Below are positions 33,606 through 43,033 of a stretch of DNA of 64,000 nt, one piece after another. Origin of the DNA: Listeria booriae (GTDB taxonomy: Bacteria > Bacillota > Bacilli > Lactobacillales > Listeriaceae); assembly GCF_000766865.1 (NCBI RefSeq), contig NZ_JNFA01000011.1, forward strand, positions 124,001 to 188,000, given 5' to 3'. The number at the start of each line of letters is the position of its first letter. Position 1 is the stretch's first letter. The notes under the pieces are model-generated. The model made no database searches. It saw only the letters and a program-made list of their open reading frames with translations, and was not told the origin of the DNA. A program made the translations under genes and the position numbers.

Positions 33606-35000
33606 TTACTTATTCAACAAACTGTGCTTTCGTCCATACGTGAAATACCAAATCAAACCGAATACAAACCAAATGCCGCATGCGATCCATGTTTCTGCAG
33701 ATAATCGCGTAATCAAGAATACACACATCACAAAAGATATAATTGGCAATACCGGATAAAATGGCGTTTTAAAACCACGATTCGTAATTGTCTTATTCCG
33801 TCGCAAAAAGATAATCCCAATTGATACCATCATGAATGCGAATAACGTACCCATGTTCACCAATTCTGCCAACCTGTTTAGCGGTACAACGCCCGCGAAA
33901 AACATGATGACAACTGAATAAGCCCATGTACTTTTAATCGGAACATTCGTTTTTTCATCGATTTTTGCCATGCTTCTTGGTAGCAAACCGTCGCGACCCA
34001 TTGCATAAATCAGACGTGTTCCGCCGTACAGCATAACAAGGATAACCGTAATCATCCCAACGACTGCACCAAGTGAAACGATTCCCGCAATCCAATCTTG
34101 ATGAATAATTTGTAATGCGAAAGCTACTGGATCAGCAACGTTCAAGTCTTGATAAGACACGATTCCCGTTAACACAATCGAAACGGCGATATACAAAACC
34201 GTGCATACAAGTAGCGAACCGATAATCCCAATCGGCATATTTTTCTGTGGATTTTTTACTTCTTCAGCGGCTGATGAAACTGCGTCAAACCCTAAATACG
34301 CGAAGAATACTAACGCCGCACCGTTCAATACACCACTAAATCCGAATGGCATAAATGGCTGCCAATTGTCTGGTTTCACGTAAAACGCGCCGACAAGAAT
34401 GAATAATAAGATAACACTAATTTTCAAAATAACCATAAACGCATTTACTCGTGTCGATTCGCGAATGCCTCGTGTTAACAAGTACGCGATAATCGCAACA
34501 ATCGCAATCGCCGGAATGTTAACGTACGTGCCTGCTTCTGGATTAAACGCACCTGAAATCGCCGTCGGAATATGAATATTAAAGCCGGACAGTAACGACT
34601 GGAAGTACGAAGACCAACCACTGGCTACAGACGCCACAGCAAGGCCGTATTCAAGCAACAACGCCCAACCTAATAGCCAAGCAATCAGTTCCCCGAAAAT
34701 CACGTAGCCGTAAGTATAGGCACTCCCAGCCACAGGTACAGACGAAGAAAATTCCGAATAACAAAGCGCCGCAAAAGCACAAACAATCGCTGCGATAACA
34801 AATGAAATAACAATCGCCGGTCCCGAATGAAGCGCCGCAATCGTTCCTGGTAAAATAAAAATCCCCGTTCCAACGATAGCCCCAACACCTAGGAAAATCA
34901 GATCCATCGCGCCAAGCATTTTCTTTAAATGAATACTTTCACTCTTATTATGAATAAGCGATTCTAACGGTTTCTTTCTCAAAAGTGATTTTAAAAACAT
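33606..35000 (-). CDS. APC-superfamily amino acid permease
   Basis: A 464-aa transporter with 12 predicted membrane helices. The first contains the substrate-binding GVGAIVGTGIFILPG motif, and TM6 has FFAYLGFDAVSSAAEEVKNP, as in the YfnA/cationic amino acid transporter group. It imports an amino acid (branched-chain, Thr or cationic in characterised relatives) by proton symport. It stands alone, ending at a terminator. Confidence 0.92.
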   Translation of the reverse strand: MFLKSLLRKKPLESLIHNKSESIHLKKMLGAMDLIFLGVGAIVGTGIFILPGTIAALHSGPAIVISFVIAAIVCAFAALCYSEFSSSVPVAGSAYTYGYVIFGELIAWLLGWALLLEYGLAVASVASGWSSYFQSLLSGFNIHIPTAISGAFNPEAGTYVNIPAIAIVAIIAYLLTRGIRESTRVNAFMVILKISVILLFILVGAFYVKPDNWQPFMPFGFSGVLNGAALVFFAYLGFDAVSSAAEEVKNPQKNMPIGIIGSLLVCTVLYIAVSIVLTGIVSYQDLNVADPVAFALQIIHQDWIAGIVSLGAVVGMITVILVMLYGGTRLIYAMGRDGLLPRSMAKIDEKTNVPIKSTWAYSVVIMFFAGVVPLNRLAELVNMGTLFAFMMVSIGIIFLRRNKTITNRGFKTPFYPVLPIISFVMCVFLITRLSAETWIACGIWFVFGLIWYFTYGRKHSLLNK

Positions 35001-35100
35001 GATTTTAATTTAGCCCCTTAATATGTGAAATGTTATTTTTAATCTACATACATCATACCTTTAAAGCATATTCGCGTCAATGTGTTAAACAATAAAAACA

Positions 35101-35148
35101 CAAAAATAAGCCAAATCCTCTATTTTTCGAAGGTCTGGCCTATTTTTC
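35101..35148 (-). terminator. Terminator after the 151-aa gene
   Basis: Minus-strand AAATAGGCCA pairs imperfectly with TGGCTTATTT, then TTTG. It lies 2 nt beyond the 151-aa gene and before the permease. Confidence 0.55.
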
Positions 35149-35149
35149 C

Positions 35150-35605
35150 CTAAAACGACCCAAATTCAGCTGCTCCATCTTGTTTTAAATAACCAGTCAC
35201 CAAGCCGTCTCTTAAACGAGTCTCAATCTCCCGTAACAACAAAATATAGTCAAACAATGTCTCATCAGGAATCGTCAGATCACCCGATTTAATTTTCTCA
35301 AATAAATATTCTAAAATAGCGGTACATAGCGTTTGCGGAAGTTCGACAAGTTCAGAAAATGGTGTCTGAATATCAAATCGATCCTCGCCAATCGCTTCAT
35401 AAATCGTGTAATCAATCTGACCATTTTGAATTTGCTGGTGTGCTTTTAGAAAAAGAGCCAGCGTTTCTTGTTCCTTAGCCTCTAAAAATCCAGGCACTTG
35501 CTTGCGTCGCTGATATTCCGACGTCTTCACATAATACGTATCTCTCCAATAGGCGATAATGGATGTCCCGTGTTCCTCAACATATCGTAAAACAGATGTA
35601 ACCAT
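35150..35605 (-). CDS. Helical sensor-like protein, 151 aa
   Basis: I do not firmly recognise it. The 151-aa soluble protein is all helical by composition (FIEEHGTSIIAYW-like start, a Gln/Glu-rich middle, DYILLLREIETRLRDGL end). The pattern resembles the N-terminal RsbRD/globin-like sensor domains that precede STAS domains, but no STAS domain follows. Good ribosome site (GGAGGAG) before the ATG at 35605. Followed by a terminator, so it is monocistronic. Confidence 0.6.
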   Translation of the reverse strand: MVTSVLRYVEEHGTSIIAYWRDTYYVKTSEYQRRKQVPGFLEAKEQETLALFLKAHQQIQNGQIDYTIYEAIGEDRFDIQTPFSELVELPQTLCTAILEYLFEKIKSGDLTIPDETLFDYILLLREIETRLRDGLVTGYLKQDGAAEFGSF

Positions 35606-35663
35606 AGTTCTCTCTCCTCCTGTATGATGCTATTTACTCTATAGTCCTACTTCATCCCTATCT

Positions 35664-35846
35664 TCAAACGTCTTTCGTAAGGTCAGCGATGCAAGGTTTC
35701 CCATCTGCATCTAGTAGCGGTGTCATCCCACCCGCATATCCTGCCATATGAAATACATATTGAACGCCTGTTTCTTGATCTACCCAAATTTCAGTGACAT
35801 TTAGTTTGCCTTGTGTATAGGTTTTCTTAAATCGTTCTTCATTCAT
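35664..35846 (-). CDS. DUF6440 family protein
   Basis: A 60-aa protein. Start at ATG 35844-35846 (MNEERFKKTY) with AGGGGG 7 nt upstream; the frame extends to 35969 without a better site. ETGVQYVFHMAGYAGGMTP and LLDADGKP are the DUF6440 signature. Function unknown; small soluble proteins of this type are widespread in Firmicutes. Confidence 0.85.
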   Translation of the reverse strand: MNEERFKKTYTQGKLNVTEIWVDQETGVQYVFHMAGYAGGMTPLLDADGKPCIADLTKDV

Positions 35847-35998
35847 TAGCTGTCCCCCTCGACTTGACATTGGGATTACGTTATTCAGATTAGTAGCCCC
35901 ATCTACTGATCCAACATCCCTTTTTATGTAATCCTTACCATCATTATACAATAAAAAAAGATACTGCACATTAAATTTGTAAAAATTTATTTGTTATC

Positions 35999-36023
35999 AA
36001 AAAGACCCCCATCTCTGGGGGCC
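35999..36023 (-). terminator. Terminator of rpsF-ssb-rpsR operon
   Basis: Minus-strand CCCCCA pairs with TGGGGG around a 4-nt loop, then TCTTTTTG, 12 nt after the rpsR stop. Confidence 0.9.
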
Positions 36024-36034
36024 CTAATTAAATC

Positions 36035-36274
36035 TTATTTTTCTTCCGCAACAAATGGTAATAGTGCCATTTGGCGTGAGCGTTTAATAGCAATCGTTAA
36101 TTTACGTTGGTATTTAGCGCTAGTTCCAGTTACACGACGAGGAAGAATTTTTCCACGTTCGGAAACGAATTTCTTCAATAATTCTACATCTTTATAATCG
36201 ATATGCGTAATACCGTTCGCAGTAAAGTAACATACCTTTTTACGACGGCGTCCGCCTCTACGTCCTCCAGCCAT
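36035..36274 (-). CDS. rpsR: 30S ribosomal protein S18
   Basis: A 79-aa S18 binding 16S rRNA next to S6. It has the N-terminal basic [13 protein letters not shown] stretch with the zinc-type cysteine and [37 protein letters not shown]. Last gene of the rpsF-ssb-rpsR operon, conserved near the origin in Bacilli. Confidence 0.98.
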   Translation of the reverse strand: MAGGRRGGRRRKKVCYFTANGITHIDYKDVELLKKFVSERGKILPRRVTGTSAKYQRKLTIAIKRSRQMALLPFVAEEK

Positions 36275-36332
36275 TAGGTTTCCCTCCTATTCAAATTAAA
36301 AATCCAATCACGTTACTATCTCATTCTATTTA

Positions 36333-36881
36333 TTAGAACGGTAAATCGTCATCTGAAATGTCGATTGGCTTACCATCGCTAGCAAATGGATCAGTGTTAC
36401 GCGCTTGGTAACTCTGAGATTGAGGTTGTTGTTGCGGTTGTTGTCCGTAGCTATTATCGCTTTGTTGGTTGAAGCCGCCGCCACTGTTATATGACGATTG
36501 CTGTCCACCACCGTTACTGTTATTGCTGTAGCCACCGCCACCATTTGCTCCGCCGTTTGCACTGCGAGGCTCTAGGAATTGGACGCTTTCAGCAAGGATT
36601 TCTGTTACATAGACACGTTTGCCATCTTGACCTTCATAATTACGTGTTTGAACTTTACCGTCAACGCCTGCCAAGCTACCTTTTTTAAGGAAGTTCGCAA
36701 CGTTTTCGGCTGGTTTTCTCCAAACAACACAATTGATGAAATCTGCTTCACGTTCGCCAGCTTGGTTAGTAAAGTTACGGTTTACAGCAAGTGTAAAAGT
36801 CGCAACAGCAACACCAGCAGGAGTATAACGCAATTCAGGATCTTTTGTCAGACGACCAACTAATACAACACGGTTCATCAT
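36333..36881 (-). CDS. ssb: Single-stranded DNA-binding protein
   Basis: A 182-aa SSB: OB fold (about 1-110, [37 protein letters not shown]), a long Gly/Asn/Gln-rich disordered linker, and the DDDLPF acidic tip that recruits replication and repair proteins. It coats single-stranded DNA in replication, recombination and competence. A second ATG (MN) follows the first; either can be used. Confidence 0.98.
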   Translation of the reverse strand: MMNRVVLVGRLTKDPELRYTPAGVAVATFTLAVNRNFTNQAGEREADFINCVVWRKPAENVANFLKKGSLAGVDGKVQTRNYEGQDGKRVYVTEILAESVQFLEPRSANGGANGGGGYSNNSNGGGQQSSYNSGGGFNQQSDNSYGQQPQQQPQSQSYQARNTDPFASDGKPIDISDDDLPF

Positions 36882-36938
36882 TGTAGAACCAACCTCCTCT
36901 CGTTTTTTGTAAAAAATCCGGTCATTTCCCGGGGAATA

Positions 36939-37232
36939 TTAAGCTTCTTCTTTGATAACGATGTGACGAATGATATCATCCGAAATTTTTGCTAAACGGT
37001 CAAATTCGTTGATAGAATCTGCAGTTGTCGCAGAAATACGAGTGATTTGGTACAAACCGTCTTTATGGTCTTCGATTTCATAAGCCAAACGACGTTTACC
37101 CCAATCCTTCGATTCGATGATTTCCGCACCATTGTCAGTTAAAATGCCGTCGAAGCGCTCAACTACAGCTTTCTTCGCCTCATCTTCAATGTTTGGACGG
37201 ATAATGTACATAATTTCATATGTTCTTGCCAT
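36939..37232 (-). CDS. rpsF: 30S ribosomal protein S6
   Basis: A 97-aa S6 ([15 protein letters not shown] start, [20 protein letters not shown] centre), which forms a pair with S18 on the platform of the 30S subunit. First gene of the operon, with a consensus promoter and a leader hairpin upstream, and AAGGAGGTG before the ATG. Confidence 0.98.
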   Translation of the reverse strand: MARTYEIMYIIRPNIEDEAKKAVVERFDGILTDNGAEIIESKDWGKRRLAYEIEDHKDGLYQITRISATTADSINEFDRLAKISDDIIRHIVIKEEA

Positions 37233-37250
37233 CTCTTTACACCTCCTTGT

Positions 37251-37280
37251 GGTCTTAGCGGCTCTGATAAAACGCTAAAA
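37251..37280 (-). promoter_or_regulatory. Possible S6:S18 autoregulatory leader
   Basis: In the rpsF 5' leader TTAGCG pairs with CGCTAA, and the loop side carries ATCAGAGCCG. S6:S18 is known in several bacteria to bind a leader motif mimicking its 16S site with a conserved CCG. The match here is by eye. Confidence 0.45.
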
Positions 37281-37371
37281 TAACGCCTTATCTCCAGTAT
37301 TTTCATAGCATTTCGCGTACTTCCAAACTGGAAACGAGCAAGGAATAATTTTTAATTACTCACGATTAAAT

Positions 37372-37400
37372 ATTATATCATAGCTAATTAGCGTTCGCAA
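37372..37400 (-). promoter_or_regulatory. Promoter of rpsF operon
   Basis: Minus-strand TTGCGA (37395-37400) and TATAAT (37372-37377) with a 17-nt spacer, 140 nt upstream of rpsF. The rest of the gap to 37724 holds no gene I can support. A TATGAT near 37685 may belong to the next gene. Confidence 0.8.
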
Positions 37401-37724
37401 CTATCTACTATAAATAAGTCTGCGCTTTTTTCTAAAAGCTTGGTTGCGCAAACCACGTACATTTTTTAGGCACAAAAATACCTATTTTGGCTTCTTTTAG
37501 ATATTTTTATACCTAAATTCGTAAAAAACATGCCATCGTTAATCTTCACAAAATGTCTAAATTCCGCAGAACAAAATCGCCATATGCGCTTCTTTTTAAA
37601 AAAATACAAGTATTAATACCTACTTTTCGACCTCCAACTCAGAATTGTCCTTTTTTCCATAAAAACACAGATTTCTTTTTGATAGTATGATTGGTTTATC
37701 GAAACGAAAACGAGGTGAACATTT

Positions 37725-40718
37725 TTGAAGAAGGTTCAACGTCTGTTGATTACATCACTGGTCTGCACGTTAGCGCTCCTTCCTGTCATGGAAAATCAAG
37801 TATTCATTCGACAATTCACACCTATTGCCAAAGCTTCTGAGACTGACATTCGTAACACCACGGAAACGACAAAAGTAAAGGGCTCCTTAAAGGCTGCTCC
37901 GAATGTTGCCGAAGTAACGGATTATTTAACATTAGAGGCCGCTATGAAAAACAGCGCCATTACCGAAATTGAGATTATGAATGACATTAATTTTTCTAAC
38001 TATACAACGGGTAGCGCGGCAGAACAGAACTTGGCGATTCCAACTCGAAGTTTAACGATTGATGGCAACGGACATACTGTTGATTTTAGAAGTCGTGGTT
38101 ATTTGATGACATTTGGTAGTACTCCTGTGAATGTTGTCGTTAAAGATATTTCCATGTTCGGCCGAAATTACTGGGGGCCGCTTAGACTGAGCGGAACTGC
38201 TAAGAAAGGTGCGCAACTAACGTACGAAAATGTGACATATACCGGCGCACAGCTAACTTGTTCTTATGAAGCGGATGTGAATATTGTTGGCGATGTCGTC
38301 AATTCCTCGGTGAACAGCTATGTATCGCCATTTGACGGACTGACTTATATTACATTAGGAAACCAAGTAAATCTGGAAGTCACCAATATCAACTTTCTTG
38401 AAAACTCACACTATGTTGGTTCTACTGAAAATGCTACGGTCATTTGGCTTAGCTACAACGGTACAGCGGATATTGCCAAAAATGCGCGCGTAGATTTAAC
38501 ACGTGGTGGCAGTGCTGGCGAAGAAGGAACAACAGCATTCCGTATCGACGGAAATTTAAATATTCATGACGACGCAATTTTGAATATTACGACAAGTCAA
38601 GATAGTACAAGTGGTGGTATCACACTAAACAATACCGGAACGCAAATCAATGTGAACGAAAACGCATCATTAAATGTGACGACAAATGGGGCTCTAACGG
38701 ATGGGAGAAATCCGATTTACGTAGCTTCTGGCGCGGCGTTCAGAGTTGATTCTGGCGCTAAACTTGTTGTGAACAGTCGCAATACAAAGACATCTTACGG
38801 TTCCTCTATTTATACGGGTGACAATTGTAGTTTTATCATCGCTAAAGACGGTACTTTCGATGTCACATCGGATGGAACTGGTACAAAGAACTTGATTCGG
38901 ATTGGCGTAAATGCCATTTTTCAATTTGCTGATGCGAAACGGGTTAATTTGCAATTAGATAATACAAGCGCGAGTAGCCGCCTCATTTATATGTACGGTG
39001 CTGCCGGAAAACTTGTTGTCGACGTGCAATCTGTCAAGGCATGGAACGCAATCGGATCAAGCGGTGACACTGGTGAAACATATCTTTGGAACCCGATGTA
39101 CGGCATGAAAATTTCTTATTCTGGAACCAATGTCACAACGGCGGTTGGAAATTCAATCAACCTAGCCACCCAAACGAGCTTCACGCAAAACTTCCGTACG
39201 CAAAATTTTAAACGTGTATTGTTTGAAGGTATTCCCGATGTCGGTATTTCAATCCAGTCGTTATCCGACAATAAGACCGCGACTAATAGCCACGTCATCA
39301 CAGGCGTCGCAACACCAGGCGCGTATGTTAGATTATCCGGTGACTCAGCCATTCCAGCGGGAACCATTGCTTCTCAAGATTTCAATGACACGAATTTATA
39401 TCACGTGATTGCTGATGGGGACGGGAAATACAGCTATACATTGCCTGAAAATACATTTTTAAAAGCGGGTAATGAAGTCACGGCTTACGGTTATTTAAAC
39501 GGAAAATCCCAGACAGATACGACAACAGTGCTCGACGAAACAGCACCAGATGCACCAACATTAAATCCCATTCAAGATACTTCCACTGCCATAACAGGAA
39601 CGGCGGAGCCTCTCTCTACTGTGACGGTTTACAATGTACTGGATAATGCCATTTTAGCATCTGGAACAGCAGGTTCTAACGGGCAATACAGCCTCACTGT
39701 TAACGAACGGCCCATTTCCCCGTACCTTTCCTATTACGCAACAGCAACGGACGCAGCAGGCAATATAAGCCCCTATTCTACAGCTATCATCGTCAGTGAC
39801 ACCACCGCACCAACAGCTAGTCCACTCACGCAATACCTCACTCTCGGCGACACATTCACAACGGACGCAAAAACGCTTGTCACAGACGCTTACGACAATG
39901 CGGGCACAGAAAATATCACCTACACAATCAAAACGAAACCCGACACAAATTCCGTAGGCTATTCCAGCGCAACCGTTAGCCTCCGCGACCAAGCAGGAAA
40001 CGAAAAACTCATCACGATCCCTGTTTTCATCACAGACTCCAACACAACAAAAACAGACCAAGCAATGCTTCAAGCTAGTAATTTTAAAATTTTAACAACA
40101 GATGTGCCTACAGGTAACGCCGCGCTAGACAGCCTCATTTTATCTCACGCTAAAGTAAAAGCTTGGGACATCACAACAGGCGCTGACATCACAAACCAAG
40201 TAAGCATCACAGACAAAGGCGGTCTATCAAGCACTCCAGGTCAATACACCATCACCTTACAAGTGAAAAACCTCGAAAAACAAATCACCGTCACCGTCAC
40301 ACAAGGTTCGCTCGAATTCACCGATGTCACAGAAACCATCTCTTTCGGCACACAAAAAATCACCTCGAACAACCACAAAATAGCACCTGAAACCGCCGTG
40401 AAACTTCAAATTAGCGATACTCGTTCGACAAATTCGAATTGGAAAGTATTCGCACAACTAGAAAGTCCATTACAAACAGAAGATGGCGATACACTTCCCG
40501 ATTCTCTAGCCATCGATTATGGCGGTACATTGACATCGCTTAGCGTTCAGTCTGCCACAGAAGTTTTTGCTAATAATAATCCGCAATCAGGTGTGACAGA
40601 AATAGATTTAAATACGGGAGGTGATGCTTCCATCGTGCTGGACATGAAGCCCGGCATGATCTACGCCAATAAAGAATACCGCACAAAAATCATTTGGACA
40701 CTCGAGGATGCCCCGTGA
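37725..40718 (+). CDS. Giant WxL-domain surface protein with pectate-lyase-like adhesive region
   Basis: A 997-aa secreted protein starting at TTG 37725 (GAGGTG upstream). Order: signal peptide (about 1-38), pectate-lyase-like adhesive domain (about 60-480, beta-helix type with repeated N- and T-rich turns such as SLTIDGNGHTVDFR), two Ig-like/Big_6-type modules (about 510-690, ITGVATPG and ITGTAEPLS), one more beta module (about 700-780), then a C-terminal WxL domain (about 860-997). The first WxL motif reads WKV, not WxL; the second is YRTKIIWTLED. WxL domains attach non-covalently to peptidoglycan. First of three WxL genes in a row. Confidence 0.88.
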   Translation: MKKVQRLLITSLVCTLALLPVMENQVFIRQFTPIAKASETDIRNTTETTKVKGSLKAAPNVAEVTDYLTLEAAMKNSAITEIEIMNDINFSNYTTGSAAEQNLAIPTRSLTIDGNGHTVDFRSRGYLMTFGSTPVNVVVKDISMFGRNYWGPLRLSGTAKKGAQLTYENVTYTGAQLTCSYEADVNIVGDVVNSSVNSYVSPFDGLTYITLGNQVNLEVTNINFLENSHYVGSTENATVIWLSYNGTADIAKNARVDLTRGGSAGEEGTTAFRIDGNLNIHDDAILNITTSQDSTSGGITLNNTGTQINVNENASLNVTTNGALTDGRNPIYVASGAAFRVDSGAKLVVNSRNTKTSYGSSIYTGDNCSFIIAKDGTFDVTSDGTGTKNLIRIGVNAIFQFADAKRVNLQLDNTSASSRLIYMYGAAGKLVVDVQSVKAWNAIGSSGDTGETYLWNPMYGMKISYSGTNVTTAVGNSINLATQTSFTQNFRTQNFKRVLFEGIPDVGISIQSLSDNKTATNSHVITGVATPGAYVRLSGDSAIPAGTIASQDFNDTNLYHVIADGDGKYSYTLPENTFLKAGNEVTAYGYLNGKSQTDTTTVLDETAPDAPTLNPIQDTSTAITGTAEPLSTVTVYNVLDNAILASGTAGSNGQYSLTVNERPISPYLSYYATATDAAGNISPYSTAIIVSDTTAPTASPLTQYLTLGDTFTTDAKTLVTDAYDNAGTENITYTIKTKPDTNSVGYSSATVSLRDQAGNEKLITIPVFITDSNTTKTDQAMLQASNFKILTTDVPTGNAALDSLILSHAKVKAWDITTGADITNQVSITDKGGLSSTPGQYTITLQVKNLEKQITVTVTQGSLEFTDVTETISFGTQKITSNNHKIAPETAVKLQISDTRSTNSNWKVFAQLESPLQTEDGDTLPDSLAIDYGGTLTSLSVQSATEVFANNNPQSGVTEIDLNTGGDASIVLDMKPGMIYANKEYRTKIIWTLEDAP

Positions 40719-40782
40719 TAAATCAGGTTTACTTTTCAAACCTATTTATATAAAAAACAAAACACAAAGGAGAACAAAAAAC

Positions 40783-41523
40783 ATGAATAAATTTAGCAAA
40801 TTAGCATTAGTAGGTATCGTTGCAGCAGGAAGTTTAGCGATTTATGCCAGCCCGTCATTCGCCGCCGAAGTAGGTTCAACTACATCCAAAGCAGATATTA
40901 CTTTCAAGGATGACGACGGCACAACGCCTACAAACCCAGTTGATCCAACAAATCCTGGTGACAATGTAACACCAACAGATCCTGACGCTCCAACACCTAC
41001 AACTGGTAAATTACGCTTGGATTATGTATCTAATATTCACTTTGGTGAACAAACTATTTCTGGTAGCGACACAACATATAAAGCCAAATATGACGAAGTT
41101 TTGCAAAGTGATGGTGTAACGAAGAAATACGTACCAACTTTTGCGCAAGTAACGGATAACCGCGGAACAAATGCTGGTTGGAAATTACAAGTAAGCAACG
41201 ACCAATTCAAAGCGGGCACAGAAGAATTAACTGGCGCCGTTCTGACATTAAAAGACGCAACATTGAACTCAGCAAACGTATCAAAACCAACAAACGCAAG
41301 CACCGTTATTTTGAGCGGAAATAGCTTAACACAAGACGTGGTAAACGCTCCTGAAAACTCCGGTATGGGTGTCTGGACAAACGCATTTGGTAAAACAATC
41401 GGCGCGGACGAAACTTCTGAAAATGCCAGCGTAACATTGCGCGTACCTGGTGAAACGAAGAAAGCAGCTGACGAAAAATATGTAACAACATTGACTTGGA
41501 CGTTAACTGACACACCAGACTGA
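40783..41523 (+). CDS. Small WxL-domain cell wall protein
   Basis: A 246-aa wall protein. Start at ATG 40783 behind AAAGGAG, giving a clean signal peptide (cleavage about ASPSFA-A). Then an Asp/Pro/Thr-rich linker (about 45-75) and the WxL domain (about 80-246) with NAGWKLQVS and YVTTLTWTLTDTP. It lies 64 nt after the giant gene with no terminator between. Its domain is about the same as that of the gene at 41781, suggesting duplication. Confidence 0.92.
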   Translation: MNKFSKLALVGIVAAGSLAIYASPSFAAEVGSTTSKADITFKDDDGTTPTNPVDPTNPGDNVTPTDPDAPTPTTGKLRLDYVSNIHFGEQTISGSDTTYKAKYDEVLQSDGVTKKYVPTFAQVTDNRGTNAGWKLQVSNDQFKAGTEELTGAVLTLKDATLNSANVSKPTNASTVILSGNSLTQDVVNAPENSGMGVWTNAFGKTIGADETSENASVTLRVPGETKKAADEKYVTTLTWTLTDTPD

Positions 41524-41538
41524 TAATATCTTTAAAAT

Positions 41539-41760
41539 GAGTCTGGGACATAACCCAAGTAAATCGGCGACAAGCGCTCGCATTCAGGGAGTTTGGCGGA
41601 CTTCCGGTTCTCACATACACCAGTATGCTCCGCTTCCGGCTTCCACCAAACTCCCTGAATACAAACGCTTTCGCTCGATTTGTGTAAAGCAAAATTTTTC
41701 GTCTTACCCAAAGTAAATGGCTCGGCGGTTTTGCTTTATCTTGAGTTTTGTCCCAACCTC
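41539..41760. repeat. Long inverted-repeat intergenic element
   Basis: About 222 bp with outer arms GAGTCTGGGACATAAC and GTTTTGTCCCAACCTC (imperfectly complementary). Inner arms CATTCAGGGAGTTTGG (41581-41596) and CCAAACTCCCTGAATA (41646-41661) face each other, with further pairing between and around them (AAATCG/CGATTT). The whole could fold into one long hairpin. Elements starting with a CTGGGACA(T)AA-type end are common between genes of low-GC Gram-positives. No reading frame worth calling. Confidence 0.75.
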
Positions 41761-41780
41761 TTCATGAAAGGAGAATCCCA

Positions 41781-42524
41781 ATGAAATCGCTAAAAATAGG
41801 TCTTCTCTGCACCATCTTATTTGCTTCTTTTTCTAGTCACGGTTTATTGGTATCAGCGGCTGAAGAAGCGGCACAATCAGATTCACATGTGATGTTTTAT
41901 GCCGATGATTCTGGGACTACAACTCCAATTGATCCGACTGATCCTAGTACATCTGTTACGCCAAGCGACACTGTTTCGCCAAGTCAAGGCGCACTGCGAA
42001 TCGACTATGCCTCACAAATCAGTTTTGGTGAACAACAAATTTCTGGTTCTGATAAGGATTATTATGCCCTTCTTACCGAAATTCAACCCCTTAATGACAA
42101 ATCTGAGCCTGTTGGACCGAAGAAATACGTGGCTCCGTACGTACAAGTGACGGACAATCGTGGTGCGAACAGCGGCTGGCAGTTGTCATTGGCTAGCTCC
42201 CCTTTTAAAACAACGGACGGCGAAGAACTACGAGGAGCGCAATTAAGTCTATCCAACGCTCAAGTGAACTCTGTTTTGCCAACTTCTTTTGCGCCCGCCG
42301 TTTCATCCAGCTCCATTACACTAAGCAACACACCTCAAAACATCTTAACAGCAAATACAGAAAAAGGGATGGGAACTTGGACGAATGCCTTTGGAAATAA
42401 TACAGATAACAGCGAACAAAGTACGACTACAGGTATAAAATTGCATGTTCCCGCCGAGTCCAAGAAACTCGCAGATGAAAAGTATCAGTCAACATTGACT
42501 TGGATTTTAAGTGATACACCGTAA
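41781..42524 (+). CDS. Small WxL-domain cell wall protein
   Basis: A 247-aa wall protein. Start at ATG 41781 behind AAAGGAGA. Signal peptide (about 1-30, LVSAAEE), Asp/Thr/Pro linker (SDDTS-like, DPTDPST), WxL domain with NSGWQLSLA and YQSTLTWILSDTP. Its sequence follows the 246-aa protein closely (IDYASQISFGEQQISGSDK versus LDYVSNIHFGEQTISGSDT). The inverted-repeat element separates the two copies. A terminator ends the set. Confidence 0.92.
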   Translation: MKSLKIGLLCTILFASFSSHGLLVSAAEEAAQSDSHVMFYADDSGTTTPIDPTDPSTSVTPSDTVSPSQGALRIDYASQISFGEQQISGSDKDYYALLTEIQPLNDKSEPVGPKKYVAPYVQVTDNRGANSGWQLSLASSPFKTTDGEELRGAQLSLSNAQVNSVLPTSFAPAVSSSSITLSNTPQNILTANTEKGMGTWTNAFGNNTDNSEQSTTTGIKLHVPAESKKLADEKYQSTLTWILSDTP

Positions 42525-42528
42525 ATGA

Positions 42529-42564
42529 AAAAGAGCCTCAGCAACAATTCAGGGCTCTTTTTTT
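42529..42564 (+). terminator. Terminator of WxL gene set
   Basis: AAAGAGCC pairs with GGGCTCTTT, then a T-run, 5 nt after the stop of the third WxL gene. Confidence 0.85.
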
Positions 42565-42568
42565 GGTC

Positions 42569-42919
42569 TTATTTTCGCAGTATTTTTTCCATTGTTTTGC
42601 CTTTTGCTAGTTCGTCGATTAGTTTGTCTAGGTAGCGGACTTGTTGCATCACTTTGTCTTCGATTTCTTCGACGCGGTAGCCGCAAATCACGCCTGTAAT
42701 TAGTGATGCGTTTGGGTTCATTGCCGGTGCTTGTGCAAAAAATGTTTCAAAATCGATTTCCTGATCTAAAACTTGTTGTAAGGATGCTTCGTCATAACCG
42801 GTTAGCCAAAAGATGATTTCGTCTACTTCGGCTTTGGTTCGGTCTTTCTTCTCGGCTTTTTGTATGTATAGTGGGTATACGCTGGCGAATGACATGGTGT
42901 AGATTCTTGGTTTCTTCAT
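42569..42919 (-). CDS. DUF2200 family protein
   Basis: A 116-aa protein. Start at ATG 42917-42919 ([16 protein letters not shown]) with GGGAGG upstream, the family's usual start; the frame runs on to 43012 without support. [36 protein letters not shown] and [11 protein letters not shown] are diagnostic of DUF2200, function unknown. Confidence 0.9.
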   Translation of the reverse strand: MKKPRIYTMSFASVYPLYIQKAEKKDRTKAEVDEIIFWLTGYDEASLQQVLDQEIDFETFFAQAPAMNPNASLITGVICGYRVEEIEDKVMQQVRYLDKLIDELAKGKTMEKILRK

Positions 42920-43033
42920 TTTGGCTGCCTCCCTTTTAATTCGCGTGATTGCTTTTATTTTACTATGTATTGGGCGATGATGCAAAAAAGCTTCAACAGA
43001 TTTAGTATCCATTGAGGCTTTATTGGGGCTTGC

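Noticed and set aside
36004..36022. CCCCCA/TGGGGG repeat as a mobile element end
   Set aside because: Short stem with T-run directly after rpsR; simply the operon terminator.
39654..40073. 139-aa minus-strand Cys/Val-rich frame
   Set aside because: Antisense shadow of the Thr/Asp-rich WxL giant; its cysteines arise from ACA codons read in reverse.
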